A stretch of DNA of 64,000 nucleotides. Origin: Hyphomicrobiales bacterium (GTDB lineage: Bacteria > Pseudomonadota > Alphaproteobacteria > Rhizobiales > Beijerinckiaceae). Each line of letters begins with the position of its first letter. The first letter of the stretch is position 1. A model generated the notes under the pieces. The model ran no database searches. It was not told where the DNA came from and saw only the letters and a program-made list of their open reading frames with translations. Below, in pieces: positions 8,652 through 17,984 of the stretch. The position numbers and the translations under genes were made by a program. Where the stretch lies: NCBI GenBank assembly GCA_930633525.1, contig CAKNFP010000001.1, forward strand, positions 3,140,001 to 3,204,000, written 5' to 3'.

Positions 8652-11477
8652 ATGTTCGGCTTGCCGCTGGCCTTCACCGCCCCCCTCGTCCTGGCCGCTC
8701 TCGCCACGCTGCCGGCGATCTGGCTCATGTTGCGTGTCACGCCACCGCAACCACGCCGTATCGCCTTTCCGCCGCTGGCCGTGATCACCGATATCCTGCC
8801 GAAGCAGGAAACACCGGCGCGCACGCCCTGGTGGCTGCTTCTGCTGCGGCTCCTGATCGCGGCGCTTCTCATCCTCGCCGCCGCCGGGCCGGTGTGGAAC
8901 CCGCCTGCGGGCGAAGCGACGGCCAGCAGTGGGCCCGTCCTGCTCCTGGTCGACAACGATTTCGCCGCCGCCGGCGACTGGCAGGCGCGCGTTGATCTTG
9001 CCGCCGGCGTCATCGCCACGGCCTCGCGAAACGAGCGGCCGGTGGCGGTCGTCGCCCTGGGCGGCCCGCTGACATCGGACGTGACCATGGGCGAGGCCGG
9101 CCAGGCGGCCGAGCGCCTGCGTGCCATCGCGCCGCTTCCCTTTTCCAGCCGGCGCAACGAGCATCTGACGAGCATCGGCGCCTTCCTGAACGCCCAGCCC
9201 GAGGCGGAAATCGTTTGGGTCACGAGCGGCATCCGCGTCGAGGAAGACCAGTTCGTGTCCGGCCTCGCCGCCATCAAGGGCTCGCATCCCGTCACCGTCT
9301 ATCGCCGCGAGGCCTCCCAGCCTTTCGCGCTGGCCGCGACCGCCAATGTCAGCGCGGGCTTCGACGTGACCGTCGTTCGGCCAACGGCGGAGGGCCGCGA
9401 TCGCGGCACCTTGCGCGCGGTCGACCTCAAGGGCTTGCCGCTCGGCGAGACGCCTTTCACCTTCCCCGCCGGCGCGACGGAAGCGAGTGCCCGCTTCGCC
9501 CTGCCGGTCGAGATCCGCAATGCCATCACCCGCGTCGAGATCGTCGATGAAAACTCGGCCGGTGCGGTCTCGCTCGTCGGCGACGACGGCAAGCGCCGCA
9601 GCATCGGCCTGGTATCGGGCGCCAGCGCGGACGTCGCCCAGCCTCTTCTGGCGCCGACCTACTATGTAGCGCGCGCGCTGCAGCCCTTTGCCGAACTGCG
9701 TGAGCCGCGCGGCGGCGTGGCCGAGGCCATCGGCGCGCTCATCGAGCAGCAGGTCTCCGTGATCGTGCTGACGGACGTGGGCGTGCTCGATTCAGAGACG
9801 GTCCAACGCCTCACCCGCTATGTCGAAGACGGCGGCGTGCTCGTCCGCTTCGCCGGATCGCGCCTGGCCGCCGGCAACGACGCGCTCGTGCCGGTGAAGC
9901 TCAGGCGTGGCGGACGCAGCCTCGGTGGGTCCCTGTCCTGGGATACGCCGAAGGCCCTCGCCCCCTTCGGGCAGCAGAGCCCGTTCGCGGATCTCCCGGT
10001 GCCGACCGATGTCAGCGTGCAACGGCAGATCCTGGCCGAGCCCGACGGAAACCTCGCGGCGCGCACCTGGGCCTCGCTGTCCGACGGCACGCCGATCGTC
10101 ACCGCGGAACGGCGCGGCGAGGGCGAGATCGTGTTGTTCCACGTCACGGCGGACCCCTCCTGGTCGAACCTGCCCATGTCGGGTCTGTTCGTCGAGATGC
10201 TGCGCAAGATCGTCCAGCTCGCCGGCACCCCCGCGACCGAGAGCGGCACGACCTCGAGCACCGAGACGGTCGCACCCCGGCATATTCTGAATGGTTTCGG
10301 CGTTTTCTCGGCGCCGCCCGCCACGGCCAAGCCCGTTCCCCGCGGCTACGCCGGACGCGCCACGCCCGACCACCCCGCCGGCCTGTATGGGCCCAACGAG
10401 GGGCTGCAAGCCGTGAATGTTCTCACTTCCGCCGACCGCCTCAGTCCGCTCGACATCACCCCTCTCGCCGCCGATGTCAGGCCGATTGCCCAGCCCGAGG
10501 CCATCGATCTGCGTGGCGGCCTGATCACGGCGGCGCTCATCCTGCTGGCGCTCGACACCCTGATCGCCGCCTGGATGGGCGGGCACCTCGGCCGTTTCGG
10601 CCGTCGCCGCGGCGCGGCCGCCGCCTCCATAACCGTATTCACCGTCGCGGCAGCGCTGGCGTCGATCGCGCTGATGTCCCCCGGCGTCGCGGCGGAGACG
10701 CCGCCGAAGCCGGCTGCCTCGTCCCATCCGCCGCTGCGGCAGGAGGACATCGCCTCCGCGCTTCATACCCGGCTCGCCTATGTCATCACAGGCGACCAGC
10801 AAGTGGATGCGACGAGCCGCGCGGGCCTCCTCGGCCTCACCGACGCGCTCATGGCGCGCACGACCTTCGAGCCGGCGGAGCCGATCGGCATCGACCCCAG
10901 CCGCGACGAACTCTCCTTCTATCCGCTCATTTACTGGCCGGTCGTCGCAGGCCGCCCATTGCCTCCAGATGCCGCCATGCGACGGCTCGATACCTTCATG
11001 AAGAACGGCGGCACGGTGATCTTCGACACGCGCGACGCGTTGCGCGCCAACGGCCAGACCTCGCCCGAGACGCAGCAGCTTCGCCGCATGCTGGCGAGCC
11101 TCGACATTCCCGAGCTTGAGCCGGTACCGCCGGATCACGTCCTGACCAAGGCGTTCTATCTGCTGGAAACTTTCCCTGGCCGATACGACAGAGGGACGAC
11201 CTGGGTCGAGGCGCTGCCGCCGGTGGTCGACGGCGAACGGCGGCCTGCGCGCGCCGGCGATGGCGTGTCGCCCATCGTCATCACCGGCAACGACCTCGCC
11301 GCCGCCTGGGCCGTCGGTTCGGACGGGTCGCCGCTCTTTCCCGTGCTCGGCCCTGATCCGCGCCAGCGGGAAATGTCCTTTCGCAGCGGCATCAACATCG
11401 TGATGTACGCGCTGACCGGCAACTACAAGGCCGACCAGGTCCATGTCCCCGCATTGCTCGAACGGCTCGGGCAGTAG
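8652..11477 (+). CDS. BatA-like/DUF4159 large membrane protein
   Basis: A 941-residue inner-membrane protein. The N-terminus (about 1-90) resembles the aerotolerance-regulator/BatA N-terminal domain: one helix near residues 5-25, a KQETPARTPWW linker, then a second helix near 57-78. Residues about 90-600 are a large domain with VWA-like and beta-sandwich character. Two helices follow near 625-648 and 655-680. The C-terminal 230 residues form a DUF4159 domain (ALHTRLAYVITGD, then FYPLIYWPVVAG and GGTVIFDTRDA), which has a glutamine-amidotransferase-like fold. The function of this class in alphaproteobacteria is not established. Confidence 0.86.
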   Translation: MFGLPLAFTAPLVLAALATLPAIWLMLRVTPPQPRRIAFPPLAVITDILPKQETPARTPWWLLLLRLLIAALLILAAAGPVWNPPAGEATASSGPVLLLVDNDFAAAGDWQARVDLAAGVIATASRNERPVAVVALGGPLTSDVTMGEAGQAAERLRAIAPLPFSSRRNEHLTSIGAFLNAQPEAEIVWVTSGIRVEEDQFVSGLAAIKGSHPVTVYRREASQPFALAATANVSAGFDVTVVRPTAEGRDRGTLRAVDLKGLPLGETPFTFPAGATEASARFALPVEIRNAITRVEIVDENSAGAVSLVGDDGKRRSIGLVSGASADVAQPLLAPTYYVARALQPFAELREPRGGVAEAIGALIEQQVSVIVLTDVGVLDSETVQRLTRYVEDGGVLVRFAGSRLAAGNDALVPVKLRRGGRSLGGSLSWDTPKALAPFGQQSPFADLPVPTDVSVQRQILAEPDGNLAARTWASLSDGTPIVTAERRGEGEIVLFHVTADPSWSNLPMSGLFVEMLRKIVQLAGTPATESGTTSSTETVAPRHILNGFGVFSAPPATAKPVPRGYAGRATPDHPAGLYGPNEGLQAVNVLTSADRLSPLDITPLAADVRPIAQPEAIDLRGGLITAALILLALDTLIAAWMGGHLGRFGRRRGAAAASITVFTVAAALASIALMSPGVAAETPPKPAASSHPPLRQEDIASALHTRLAYVITGDQQVDATSRAGLLGLTDALMARTTFEPAEPIGIDPSRDELSFYPLIYWPVVAGRPLPPDAAMRRLDTFMKNGGTVIFDTRDALRANGQTSPETQQLRRMLASLDIPELEPVPPDHVLTKAFYLLETFPGRYDRGTTWVEALPPVVDGERRPARAGDGVSPIVITGNDLAAAWAVGSDGSPLFPVLGPDPRQREMSFRSGINIVMYALTGNYKADQVHVPALLERLGQ

Positions 11478-11486
11478 GAGCCGCGT

Positions 11487-13562
11487 ATGCTGAGCCTGAG
11501 CTTCTCGCCGCTCGTACCGCTCGTCGTGATCTACGGCTTGGCGGCCCTCGTCGCTGTGGCCGTCGTCGTCGCCGTACTTGCCCGCGGGACGGTCGCGATC
11601 GTGCGTGCGCTGGCGCTCGCGCTGCTTCTGGCTGGCCTCGCCAATCCCGCGATCGTCCAGGAAAACCGGGAGAAGGCCAAGGATATCGCTGTCGTGGTGG
11701 TGGACCGCAGCGGCTCGCAGCAGCTCGGCGACCGCCGCGCCCAGACCGATGCCGCCGCGAGCGCCCTCGAACAGCGGCTCAGCCAGTTGCCGGATATCGA
11801 GACCCGCGTCGTCGACGTGCCCGATGGTGCAGGTGACGAGGGCACGCGCCTGTTCACCGCGCTCGGACGGGCGCTTGCCGACGTACCGGCCGAGCGGGTG
11901 GCCGGGGCCATCATGGTCACCGACGGAGTGGTCCATGACATTCCGGCCAATGCCGACCAGCTGGGGTTCAAGGCCCCCCTGCATGCCCTGATCACGGGAC
12001 GGCCGGATGAGCGCGACCGGCGTGTCGCCCTCATCGAGGCGCCGCGCTTCGGCATCGTCGGCCGCGACCAGATCCTGCGTGTGCAAGCCTCGGAACGGGG
12101 CGGCAACGGCCGCATGCAGCTCACCGTCCGCCGCGACGGACAGGTGCTTCTGACACGCGAAATCCTCGCCGATGCACCCCTGTCCATCCCCGTCCGCATC
12201 GAGCATGGCGGCCCGAATATCGTCGAGGTCGAGGTGGACGCCATGCCGGGCGAGCTCACCACCGCGAACAACCGCCAGGTCGTGACGATCGAGGGCGTGC
12301 GCGACAAGCTTCGCGTGCTGCTCGTCTCGGGCGAACCGCATCCCGGAGAGCGCACCTGGCGCAACCTCCTGAAGTCCGACGCCAATGTGGACCTGGTGCA
12401 TTTCACCATCCTGCGCCCACCGGAGAAGCAGGACGGCACGCCGATCAACGAGCTGTCGCTGATCGCCTTCCCGACGCGCGCGCTCTTCCAGCAACGCATC
12501 AAGGATTTCGACCTCATCATCTTCGACCGCTACGCCAACCAGAGCGTGCTGCCGTCGATGTATTACGACAACATCGTGCAGTTCGTGCAGGAGGGCGGCG
12601 CGCTCCTCGTGGCCGCAGGGCCGGAATTTGCGAGTTCAGCGAGCCTCGCCCGTACCTCGCTCGGCGCCGTGCTGCCCGCGACGCCCGACGGTCGCATCGT
12701 GGAGCGCCCCTTCCGCGCTGACGTGACTGCGGCCGGCAGCCGCCATCCGGTGACACGCGAATTGCCCGGTGGCGATAGCGAGCCGCCCAGCTGGGGCGAG
12801 TGGCTGCGCCTGCTCGGCTCCAACGTACGCGGTGGCTCCGTGGTGATGGCGGGCGCGGAGGACCGTCCTCTTCTCGTTCTCAACCGCGAGCAGAAAGGCC
12901 GTGTCGCCCTGCTGCTGTCCGACCACGTGTGGCTTTGGGCGCGCGGTTTCGAGAACGGGGGCCCGCATGTCGATCTCCTGCGCCGACTCGCCCACTGGAT
13001 GATGAAGGAGCCGGAGCTGGAGGAAGAGGCGCTGCGCGCGAGCGCCCGGGGCACGACCATCAGCGTCGAGCGGCAGACCATGGCCGATCAGCCACCGCCC
13101 GTCCGCCTGTTCGCGCCGGGCGGCGAGGAACGCGAGCTCGTCATGCGTCCCGGCGCGCCTGGCCTTTTCACGTCGAGCGCGACGGTGAGCGAGCTCGGCC
13201 TCTACCGGCTGACGAGCGGTGACCTGACGGCCTTTGTCAGCGTTGGACCTGAAAACCCGCGCGAACTCGCCGATGTCTTCAGCGACACCGGCCGGCTCGA
13301 GCCGATCACGCGCGAGATGGGCGGCAGCGTACGCCGCATCGCGACCAATGGCGGCGGGATGGACATTCCCCGCGTGCTCACCGTGTCGAGCGGCTCGCGC
13401 TTCTCTGGCGGAGATTGGATCGGCCTCAGGCCAAGCGATAGCGCGATTGTCCGTGGTGTGACCGTGATGCCCCTGGGCCTCGGTTTCGCGGGGCTTGCCC
13501 TGCTCGCCGGCGTCGTTCTCGCCGCCTGGCTGGTCGAAGGCCGTCGCAGACGGAGGACGTAG
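11487..13562 (+). CDS. large membrane protein with VWA/GATase-like periplasmic domain
   Basis: A 691-residue protein ending the moxR operon. Two N-terminal helices (about 8-30 and 35-55) are followed by a long soluble region. A VWA-like segment starts VVVVDRSGSQQLGD near residue 70, a CARDB/beta-sandwich-like stretch lies around 195-265, and a class-I glutamine-amidotransferase-like region spans about 275-500 (DLIIFDRYANQSVLPS...VQEGGALLVAAGPEF). A final helix lies at about 655-680 followed by a basic tail. No catalytic triad is evident, so it is probably structural. The stop is followed by only 53 bp before a convergent GNAT gene. Confidence 0.8.
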   Translation: MLSLSFSPLVPLVVIYGLAALVAVAVVVAVLARGTVAIVRALALALLLAGLANPAIVQENREKAKDIAVVVVDRSGSQQLGDRRAQTDAAASALEQRLSQLPDIETRVVDVPDGAGDEGTRLFTALGRALADVPAERVAGAIMVTDGVVHDIPANADQLGFKAPLHALITGRPDERDRRVALIEAPRFGIVGRDQILRVQASERGGNGRMQLTVRRDGQVLLTREILADAPLSIPVRIEHGGPNIVEVEVDAMPGELTTANNRQVVTIEGVRDKLRVLLVSGEPHPGERTWRNLLKSDANVDLVHFTILRPPEKQDGTPINELSLIAFPTRALFQQRIKDFDLIIFDRYANQSVLPSMYYDNIVQFVQEGGALLVAAGPEFASSASLARTSLGAVLPATPDGRIVERPFRADVTAAGSRHPVTRELPGGDSEPPSWGEWLRLLGSNVRGGSVVMAGAEDRPLLVLNREQKGRVALLLSDHVWLWARGFENGGPHVDLLRRLAHWMMKEPELEEEALRASARGTTISVERQTMADQPPPVRLFAPGGEERELVMRPGAPGLFTSSATVSELGLYRLTSGDLTAFVSVGPENPRELADVFSDTGRLEPITREMGGSVRRIATNGGGMDIPRVLTVSSGSRFSGGDWIGLRPSDSAIVRGVTVMPLGLGFAGLALLAGVVLAAWLVEGRRRRRT

Positions 13563-13615
13563 AGGCCGCGATCGCGAGACGGGACACGCTCGACCGCGAC
13601 CTGCTCACGGCGGCT

Positions 13616-14119
13616 TCAGGCCGCCGGAAGCACCATGCCCTCGATTGTCTCGATCGCATCGGACACCAGAGGGCAGAACAGAAAGCGCCTGTCGTCGACA
13701 GGTCCCGGCAGCTTGAGCCTGCCGGGAGGCACAACCTTGAAGCCGAAGCGGCTGTAATAGGGCTCGTCTCCCACCAGTATGACCAGCCGATAGCCATCGT
13801 CGCGCGCGGCATCGAGGGACAGGCGCATAAGGGCAGCGCCGATACCCCGGTCGTGGAAGGCGGGATCGACCGTCAGCGGCCCCAGCATGAGCACCTTGTC
13901 ACCGGTCGTGACGCGGACCTCGGTGAGCCGCACCGAACCTACGATCAGCGTGCCGACCGATGCCGTGAAGGAAAGATTGGCGACCGGAGGCACACCCTCA
14001 CGCAGCCGAAAGGCTGTCCGCGCGAAGCGCCCGGGTCCGAAGGCGCGTTCGTGCAGCTTCTCGACGGCTTGGCCGTCTTCCGGCAATTCGCGGCGCAAGT
14101 TGAGTTTGAGTTCGGTCAT
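13616..14119 (-). CDS. GNAT family N-acetyltransferase
   Basis: A 167-residue acetyl-CoA-dependent acetyltransferase. The acetyl-CoA-binding loop is visible as LGPLTVDPAFHDRGIGAALM (the Q/RxxGxG/A motif is RGIGAA) near residues 84-103, followed by VILVGDEPYYSRFGF, which places it with the predicted YhbS-like N-acetyltransferases. Substrate unknown. The open frame continues to a TTG at 14137, but ATG 14119 is the likely start. It is convergent with the moxR operon. Confidence 0.85.
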   Translation of the reverse strand: MTELKLNLRRELPEDGQAVEKLHERAFGPGRFARTAFRLREGVPPVANLSFTASVGTLIVGSVRLTEVRVTTGDKVLMLGPLTVDPAFHDRGIGAALMRLSLDAARDDGYRLVILVGDEPYYSRFGFKVVPPGRLKLPGPVDDRRFLFCPLVSDAIETIEGMVLPAA

Positions 14120-14375
14120 GGCGAGGTCTCTCGGCAACCGTCAAGGACGGGGGTAACAGCTTGGGACAGATCATGTGGCCAGCCGCGCATGTCCGCGCGG
14201 CGAGAGCCGTCAGGCACTCAGCCTTGTCGTCGTCGCTGTTCACCCACCTGGCTCACGGCCGTTACATCCCGAAAGATCTGAAACGCATGAAGTCGCGCGG
14301 CCTCTAGCATGGTGAGACGCCCGCGTCTACGCCGTATGACGAACCGCGCCCTATCATGCAAGAATGGTGGGCTCG

Positions 14376-14473
14376 AGCATTCCAGCAAAAGCGCGAAGCG
14401 GTTTTGCATCCGGGAATGCTTAAGATCTGAAGAGATGGAGCATTTCCGGTGAACCGGCTTCGCCGAAATGCTC
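14376..14473. repeat. pair of palindromic hairpin repeats
   Basis: Two adjacent imperfect hairpins: AGCATTCC (14376-14383) pairing with GGAATGCT (14413-14420), and GAGCATTTCCGG (14438-14449) pairing with a CCG..GAAATGCTC arm ending at 14473. The GAGCATT...AATGCTC type is a repetitive element found widely in Hyphomicrobiales. The second hairpin ends directly beside the ribosome-binding site of the next gene, so it could affect its translation. The remaining sequence from 14120 to 14375 shows nothing I can name. Confidence 0.7.
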
Positions 14474-14489
14474 TGAGAGGAGTATCTGC

Positions 14490-15497
14490 ATGGGTATGCT
14501 GGTCGATGGCCAATGGCAGGATCGCTGGTACGATACGGCCAAGACAGGCGGCCGCTTCGAGCGCCAGGATTCGGCCTTCCGCAACTGGGTGACCGCCGAC
14601 GGCGAAGCCGGTCCCTCGGGCGGCGGCGGCTTCAAGGCCGAGCCCGGCCGCTACCATCTCTATGTCTCGCTCGCCTGCCCCTGGGCGCATCGCACGCTCA
14701 TCTTCCGCAAGCTCAAGAAGCTCGACGGATTGATCGGCCTGTCCATCGTCGCCCCGATCATGGCCGAGCACGGCTGGACCTTCGACGCATGGCCAGGTGT
14801 GGTGCCCGACACGATCAATCACGCCGCCTATCTCTACGAGATCTATGCCAAGGCCAAGCCCGACTATTCCGGCCGCGTCACGGTTCCGGTGCTCTGGGAT
14901 AGCGAGCGGCAGACGATCGTGAGCAACGAATCGGCGGAGATCATCCGCATGTTCAACAGCGCCTTCGCCGCTTTCACCGATGTCGCCTATGACTTCTACC
15001 CGGCCGAGCTCCGCGCGGAGATCGATGCGACCAACGCCTTCGTCTATCGCGCCATCAACAACGGGGTCTATCGCGCCGGTTTCGCCACCACGCAGGAGGC
15101 CTATGAGGAAGCCTTCGCCGCCCTGTTCGAGGCCCTCGACACGGTGGAGGAGCGCCTGTCGCGCCAGCGCTATGTCGCGGGATCGCGGCTGACTGAGGCG
15201 GACTGGCGGCTGTTCACGACACTCGCGCGCTTCGACGCGGTCTATGTCGGGCATTTCCAATGCAACCTGCGCCGCATCGCCGACTATCCCAATTTATCGA
15301 ATTATCTGAGGGAGCTGTATCAGGTGCCGGGTGTGGCCGAGACGGTCGATCTCGCCCATATCAAGCGCCATTACTATGGCAGCCATACCACCATCAATCC
15401 GACCCGCATCGTCCCGGTCGGGCCGGCGCTCGATTTCGCCGCCCCGCATGACAGGGAGCGCCTGCCAGCGGTCGCCAGCTTCACCTCATCACCATAG
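14490..15497 (+). CDS. glutathionyl-hydroquinone reductase (Xi-class GST)
   Basis: A 335-residue Xi-class glutathione transferase that reduces glutathionyl-hydroquinones with glutathione, in quinone detoxification or aromatic degradation. The defining CPWA motif is at residues 63-66 (SLACPWAHRT), Cys63 being the catalytic nucleophile. Other family marks are GWTFD near residue 90, an NNESAEIIRMFN-type segment, and the C-terminal helical domain with YVAGSRLTEADWRLF and a GVAETVDLAHIKRHYY ending. ATG 14490 is preceded by GAGAGGAG. The 3' end overlaps the convergent NUDIX gene by nine bases. Confidence 0.93.
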   Translation: MGMLVDGQWQDRWYDTAKTGGRFERQDSAFRNWVTADGEAGPSGGGGFKAEPGRYHLYVSLACPWAHRTLIFRKLKKLDGLIGLSIVAPIMAEHGWTFDAWPGVVPDTINHAAYLYEIYAKAKPDYSGRVTVPVLWDSERQTIVSNESAEIIRMFNSAFAAFTDVAYDFYPAELRAEIDATNAFVYRAINNGVYRAGFATTQEAYEEAFAALFEALDTVEERLSRQRYVAGSRLTEADWRLFTTLARFDAVYVGHFQCNLRRIADYPNLSNYLRELYQVPGVAETVDLAHIKRHYYGSHTTINPTRIVPVGPALDFAAPHDRERLPAVASFTSSP

Positions 15498-15980
15498 GGC
15501 CGCGGCAGGCAGCCCGGCCTTGATTTCCAGGATACGGGCTCGCGTGCCTTCGGTCGTGCCTTCCGGCAGGGAATCCAGCGGGAAAAAACCGGTCTCGAGA
15601 ATTTCGGCATCGGCCTGCCGGGGCGCGCTCTGCCTGAATCTGCGCACCAGATAGATCGCGACATGATCACGATTGGGTGCGCGCCCATTCAGAAAAATCC
15701 CATGCAGCGCCGGACGGCCGATCATGAGGATGTTGCCCTCTTCCTCGAGTTCGCGCCTCAGCGCCTCGACGAGCGTCTCGCCCGGCTCGACCCCTCCGCC
15801 AGGCAAGTGCCAGCCCTTGATATAGCTGTGGCGCACGAGGAAAACCCGGTTGTCCGGATCCAGCACGACGGCGCGTACGCCAAGTGTCAGGCCGCGCGTA
15901 AAACGCCAATACAGATGCATGACATAATAAATCAAACGCAAAACGCATACGTCCCCGCGACTGGAGAGGATCCCTATCAC
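15489..15980 (-). CDS. NUDIX hydrolase
   Basis: A 163-residue NUDIX hydrolase of unknown substrate. The NUDIX box GGGVEPGETLVEALRRELEEEGN lies near residues 61-83; preceding it is FLVRHSYIKGWHLPGGG, typical of small MutT-like nucleotide or sugar-nucleotide hydrolases. The N-terminus has an aromatic, weakly hydrophobic stretch (LIYYVMHLYWRFTRG) that may be amphipathic. Several starts are possible near the N-terminus. It is convergent with, and overlaps by nine bases, the glutathionyl-hydroquinone reductase gene. Confidence 0.85.
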   Translation of the reverse strand: MIGILSSRGDVCVLRLIYYVMHLYWRFTRGLTLGVRAVVLDPDNRVFLVRHSYIKGWHLPGGGVEPGETLVEALRRELEEEGNILMIGRPALHGIFLNGRAPNRDHVAIYLVRRFRQSAPRQADAEILETGFFPLDSLPEGTTEGTRARILEIKAGLPAAALW

Positions 15981-16247
15981 GAACGCGCACCAGCGGGATA
16001 ACGCTTAATACCGCGAGGATCCACGCAACACCGCGGCGCGGCGCTCATCCGCTCGTGTGGTGGCCGGGATGCGGAGGCGCCGAACACCACTCTCCTCGCT
16101 TCATGAAAGGCCGGGGCTTCTCAGCGTCGCGCTCGCGTTGTAAGGACACCAGGCTTGAGCACTCGCACGCCGCCCCTCCGGACACGCCCGGGGGCAAGCG
16201 GGCGAAGTTTCACGATGGCCCCCCGCAATTGATGATCTTCTCCGCGC

Positions 16248-17171
16248 ATGCTCCTGGCTCATATCTCTGATCCACACATCGGCCCTCTGCCCTCCCCCAA
16301 GCTCAGGGAGCTGATGGGCAAGCGCTTCACCGGCTATGTCAACTGGCGGCGGGGGCGCGCGGCCATCCATGACATGCCGCTGCTCGACAGGATCATCGAG
16401 GATCTCGAGGCCCAGAAGGCTGATCATATCGCGCTGACCGGCGATATCACCAATATCGGGCTGGCCGCCGAATTTCCCGTGGCGCGGGCCTTTTTGGAGC
16501 GGCTCGGCGCACCGGAATACGTGAGCTTCGTGCCGGGCAACCACGATGCCTATGTGCGCGGCGCGCTGAAGGCGCTAATCCGCACGATCGCGCCCTGGAT
16601 GCTCTCCGATGGAGCCAAGGAAGGCTCGATGCCGTCTTTTCCCTATGTGCGGCGCAGGGGTGGCGTGGCGCTCGTCGGCTTGTCCTCGGCAGTGCCGACC
16701 CTGCCCTTCGTGGCCAGCGGCACATTGGGAGAGAAGCAGCTCGCCGCCATGGGCGAGATCCTGTCCGACCTCGGCCAACAGGGTCTGTGCCGCATCGTGA
16801 TGCTGCACCATCCGCCCTATTACGAAGGCGCCAAGGCTGGCCGGCAGCTCACCGATTCGGACGCCTTCCAGGCTATCATCGCCAGGACCGGCGCGGAAAT
16901 GATCCTGCACGGCCATAATCATCGCACGTCACTTGTGCGCATTCGCGGGCCGGTTAAGCCGGTGCCGGTGCTCGGCGCGCCATCATGCTCGGCCGTGCGC
17001 GGCCTGTTCACCCATCGGGCCGGCTATCACCTCATCGACATCACGGAAGATGGCCAGAATTCGCGCTTCACCATCCGTACACGCGGCGTGGATGCCCCCC
17101 GCGTGCGGGCAAGGGCGCTGGACGTCGAAACGGCCACGATCGCGCAGATCGGCGAGATGGTCGTGGACTGA
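16248..17171 (+). CDS. calcineurin-like metallophosphoesterase
   Basis: A 307-residue binuclear-metal phosphoesterase of the class III cyclic-nucleotide phosphodiesterase (CpdA-like) type. The metal-binding motifs appear in order: HISDPHIG near residue 5, ALTGDITN near residue 63, PGNHDAY near residue 92, MLHHPPYY near 184 and LHGHNHRTS near 222. Substrate could be a cyclic nucleotide or another phosphodiester or phosphomonoester; the sequence does not decide. It stands alone and converges with a hypothetical gene 13 bp downstream. Confidence 0.9.
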   Translation: MLLAHISDPHIGPLPSPKLRELMGKRFTGYVNWRRGRAAIHDMPLLDRIIEDLEAQKADHIALTGDITNIGLAAEFPVARAFLERLGAPEYVSFVPGNHDAYVRGALKALIRTIAPWMLSDGAKEGSMPSFPYVRRRGGVALVGLSSAVPTLPFVASGTLGEKQLAAMGEILSDLGQQGLCRIVMLHHPPYYEGAKAGRQLTDSDAFQAIIARTGAEMILHGHNHRTSLVRIRGPVKPVPVLGAPSCSAVRGLFTHRAGYHLIDITEDGQNSRFTIRTRGVDAPRVRARALDVETATIAQIGEMVVD

Positions 17172-17184
17172 GACGCGGCCGGTT

Positions 17185-17847
17185 TCAGAAACGACCGAGC
17201 AAACGGGCGACCGGCGCCCATTCCATCAGCCAGAGCGCTCCCTGGAACAACGCCGCGCCGCCGATCAGCCCCATGATTCCGGTGAAGACAACGTCGCCCG
17301 CATCGAAACGGCGAGCAGGCTGCGTCGGCGCGTTCGCTGGCGACATCGCCGGGTTGGCGGTCTCCTCCTCCTCTGTAGCGCCAGACGGCGTCACGACGAT
17401 GCGGCTTTCAGCCATCATCCGCTCGCGCTCCACAAGCCGTCGCGCCACGTAATCCGTCACCGCAGCGACGATGACCGCGACCTGCTCGCTCTGGGCCACC
17501 GTAATCCGCCCACGCCGCGTGTCGACGGAGAAACGATAGGTGTGGCGATCACGCTCCATCTCGACGAAGGCCAGCATGTCGATGTAACAGCGCGGACGCT
17601 CACCCGGCACGATCCCATGGTCGAAGATATCAATGGCCTGAGGCACTTGCGCGAAGACGGGTCCAAGCTGCGCGTGGAGCAGATCGAGCCGCGCGAACTC
17701 TCCTTCCCTGAGCCCGGCGACAATCCTGCCGCGCTGCTCATCGTCGAGCCGGGCCCGGCGGACGGCAGCCGGCAGATCCGCGGCGCCTTCATCACCGCCT
17801 GCACTCTTTCCTGGCAACTCCTCGTCCTGCTTCAACACGCTCACCAT
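17185..17847 (-). CDS. hypothetical protein with one C-terminal membrane helix
   Basis: A 220-residue protein that I do not recognise by name. Residues about 20-135 form a mixed alpha/beta domain that includes YIDMLAFVEMERDRHTYRFSVD, where a short beta strand and RRGRITVAQSEQ suggest a compact fold. Residues 140-180 are polar and Pro/Ala-rich; a single hydrophobic helix lies at about 188-210. This suggests a tail-anchored cytoplasmic protein. The frame is open to 18012, but that would overlap the divergent YbaK-type gene, so ATG 17847 (or 17877) is preferred. Confidence 0.65.
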   Translation of the reverse strand: MVSVLKQDEELPGKSAGGDEGAADLPAAVRRARLDDEQRGRIVAGLREGEFARLDLLHAQLGPVFAQVPQAIDIFDHGIVPGERPRCYIDMLAFVEMERDRHTYRFSVDTRRGRITVAQSEQVAVIVAAVTDYVARRLVERERMMAESRIVVTPSGATEEEETANPAMSPANAPTQPARRFDAGDVVFTGIMGLIGGAALFQGALWLMEWAPVARLLGRF

Positions 17848-17984
17848 CTTCTGGCCCGCTCGCCGAGGCCTTACCATCGGACACGCACAGGCTTCCCCTG
17901 CGGAAGCCCGCTTTGTAGGCTGCGGCGACACCGCTCCCGCCGAATGTGTGACGGCAGTTGGGCTGAAACAAGAAGGGCCTCTCG

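Noticed and set aside
9792..12494. 900-codon open frame on the minus strand, and a similar 329-codon one at 11531-12520
   Set aside because: They are antisense to the two large moxR-operon genes, whose proteins have recognisable domains and membrane helices. The minus-strand translations are Arg/Gly/Asp-rich with no family resemblance, as expected for GC-rich shadow frames.
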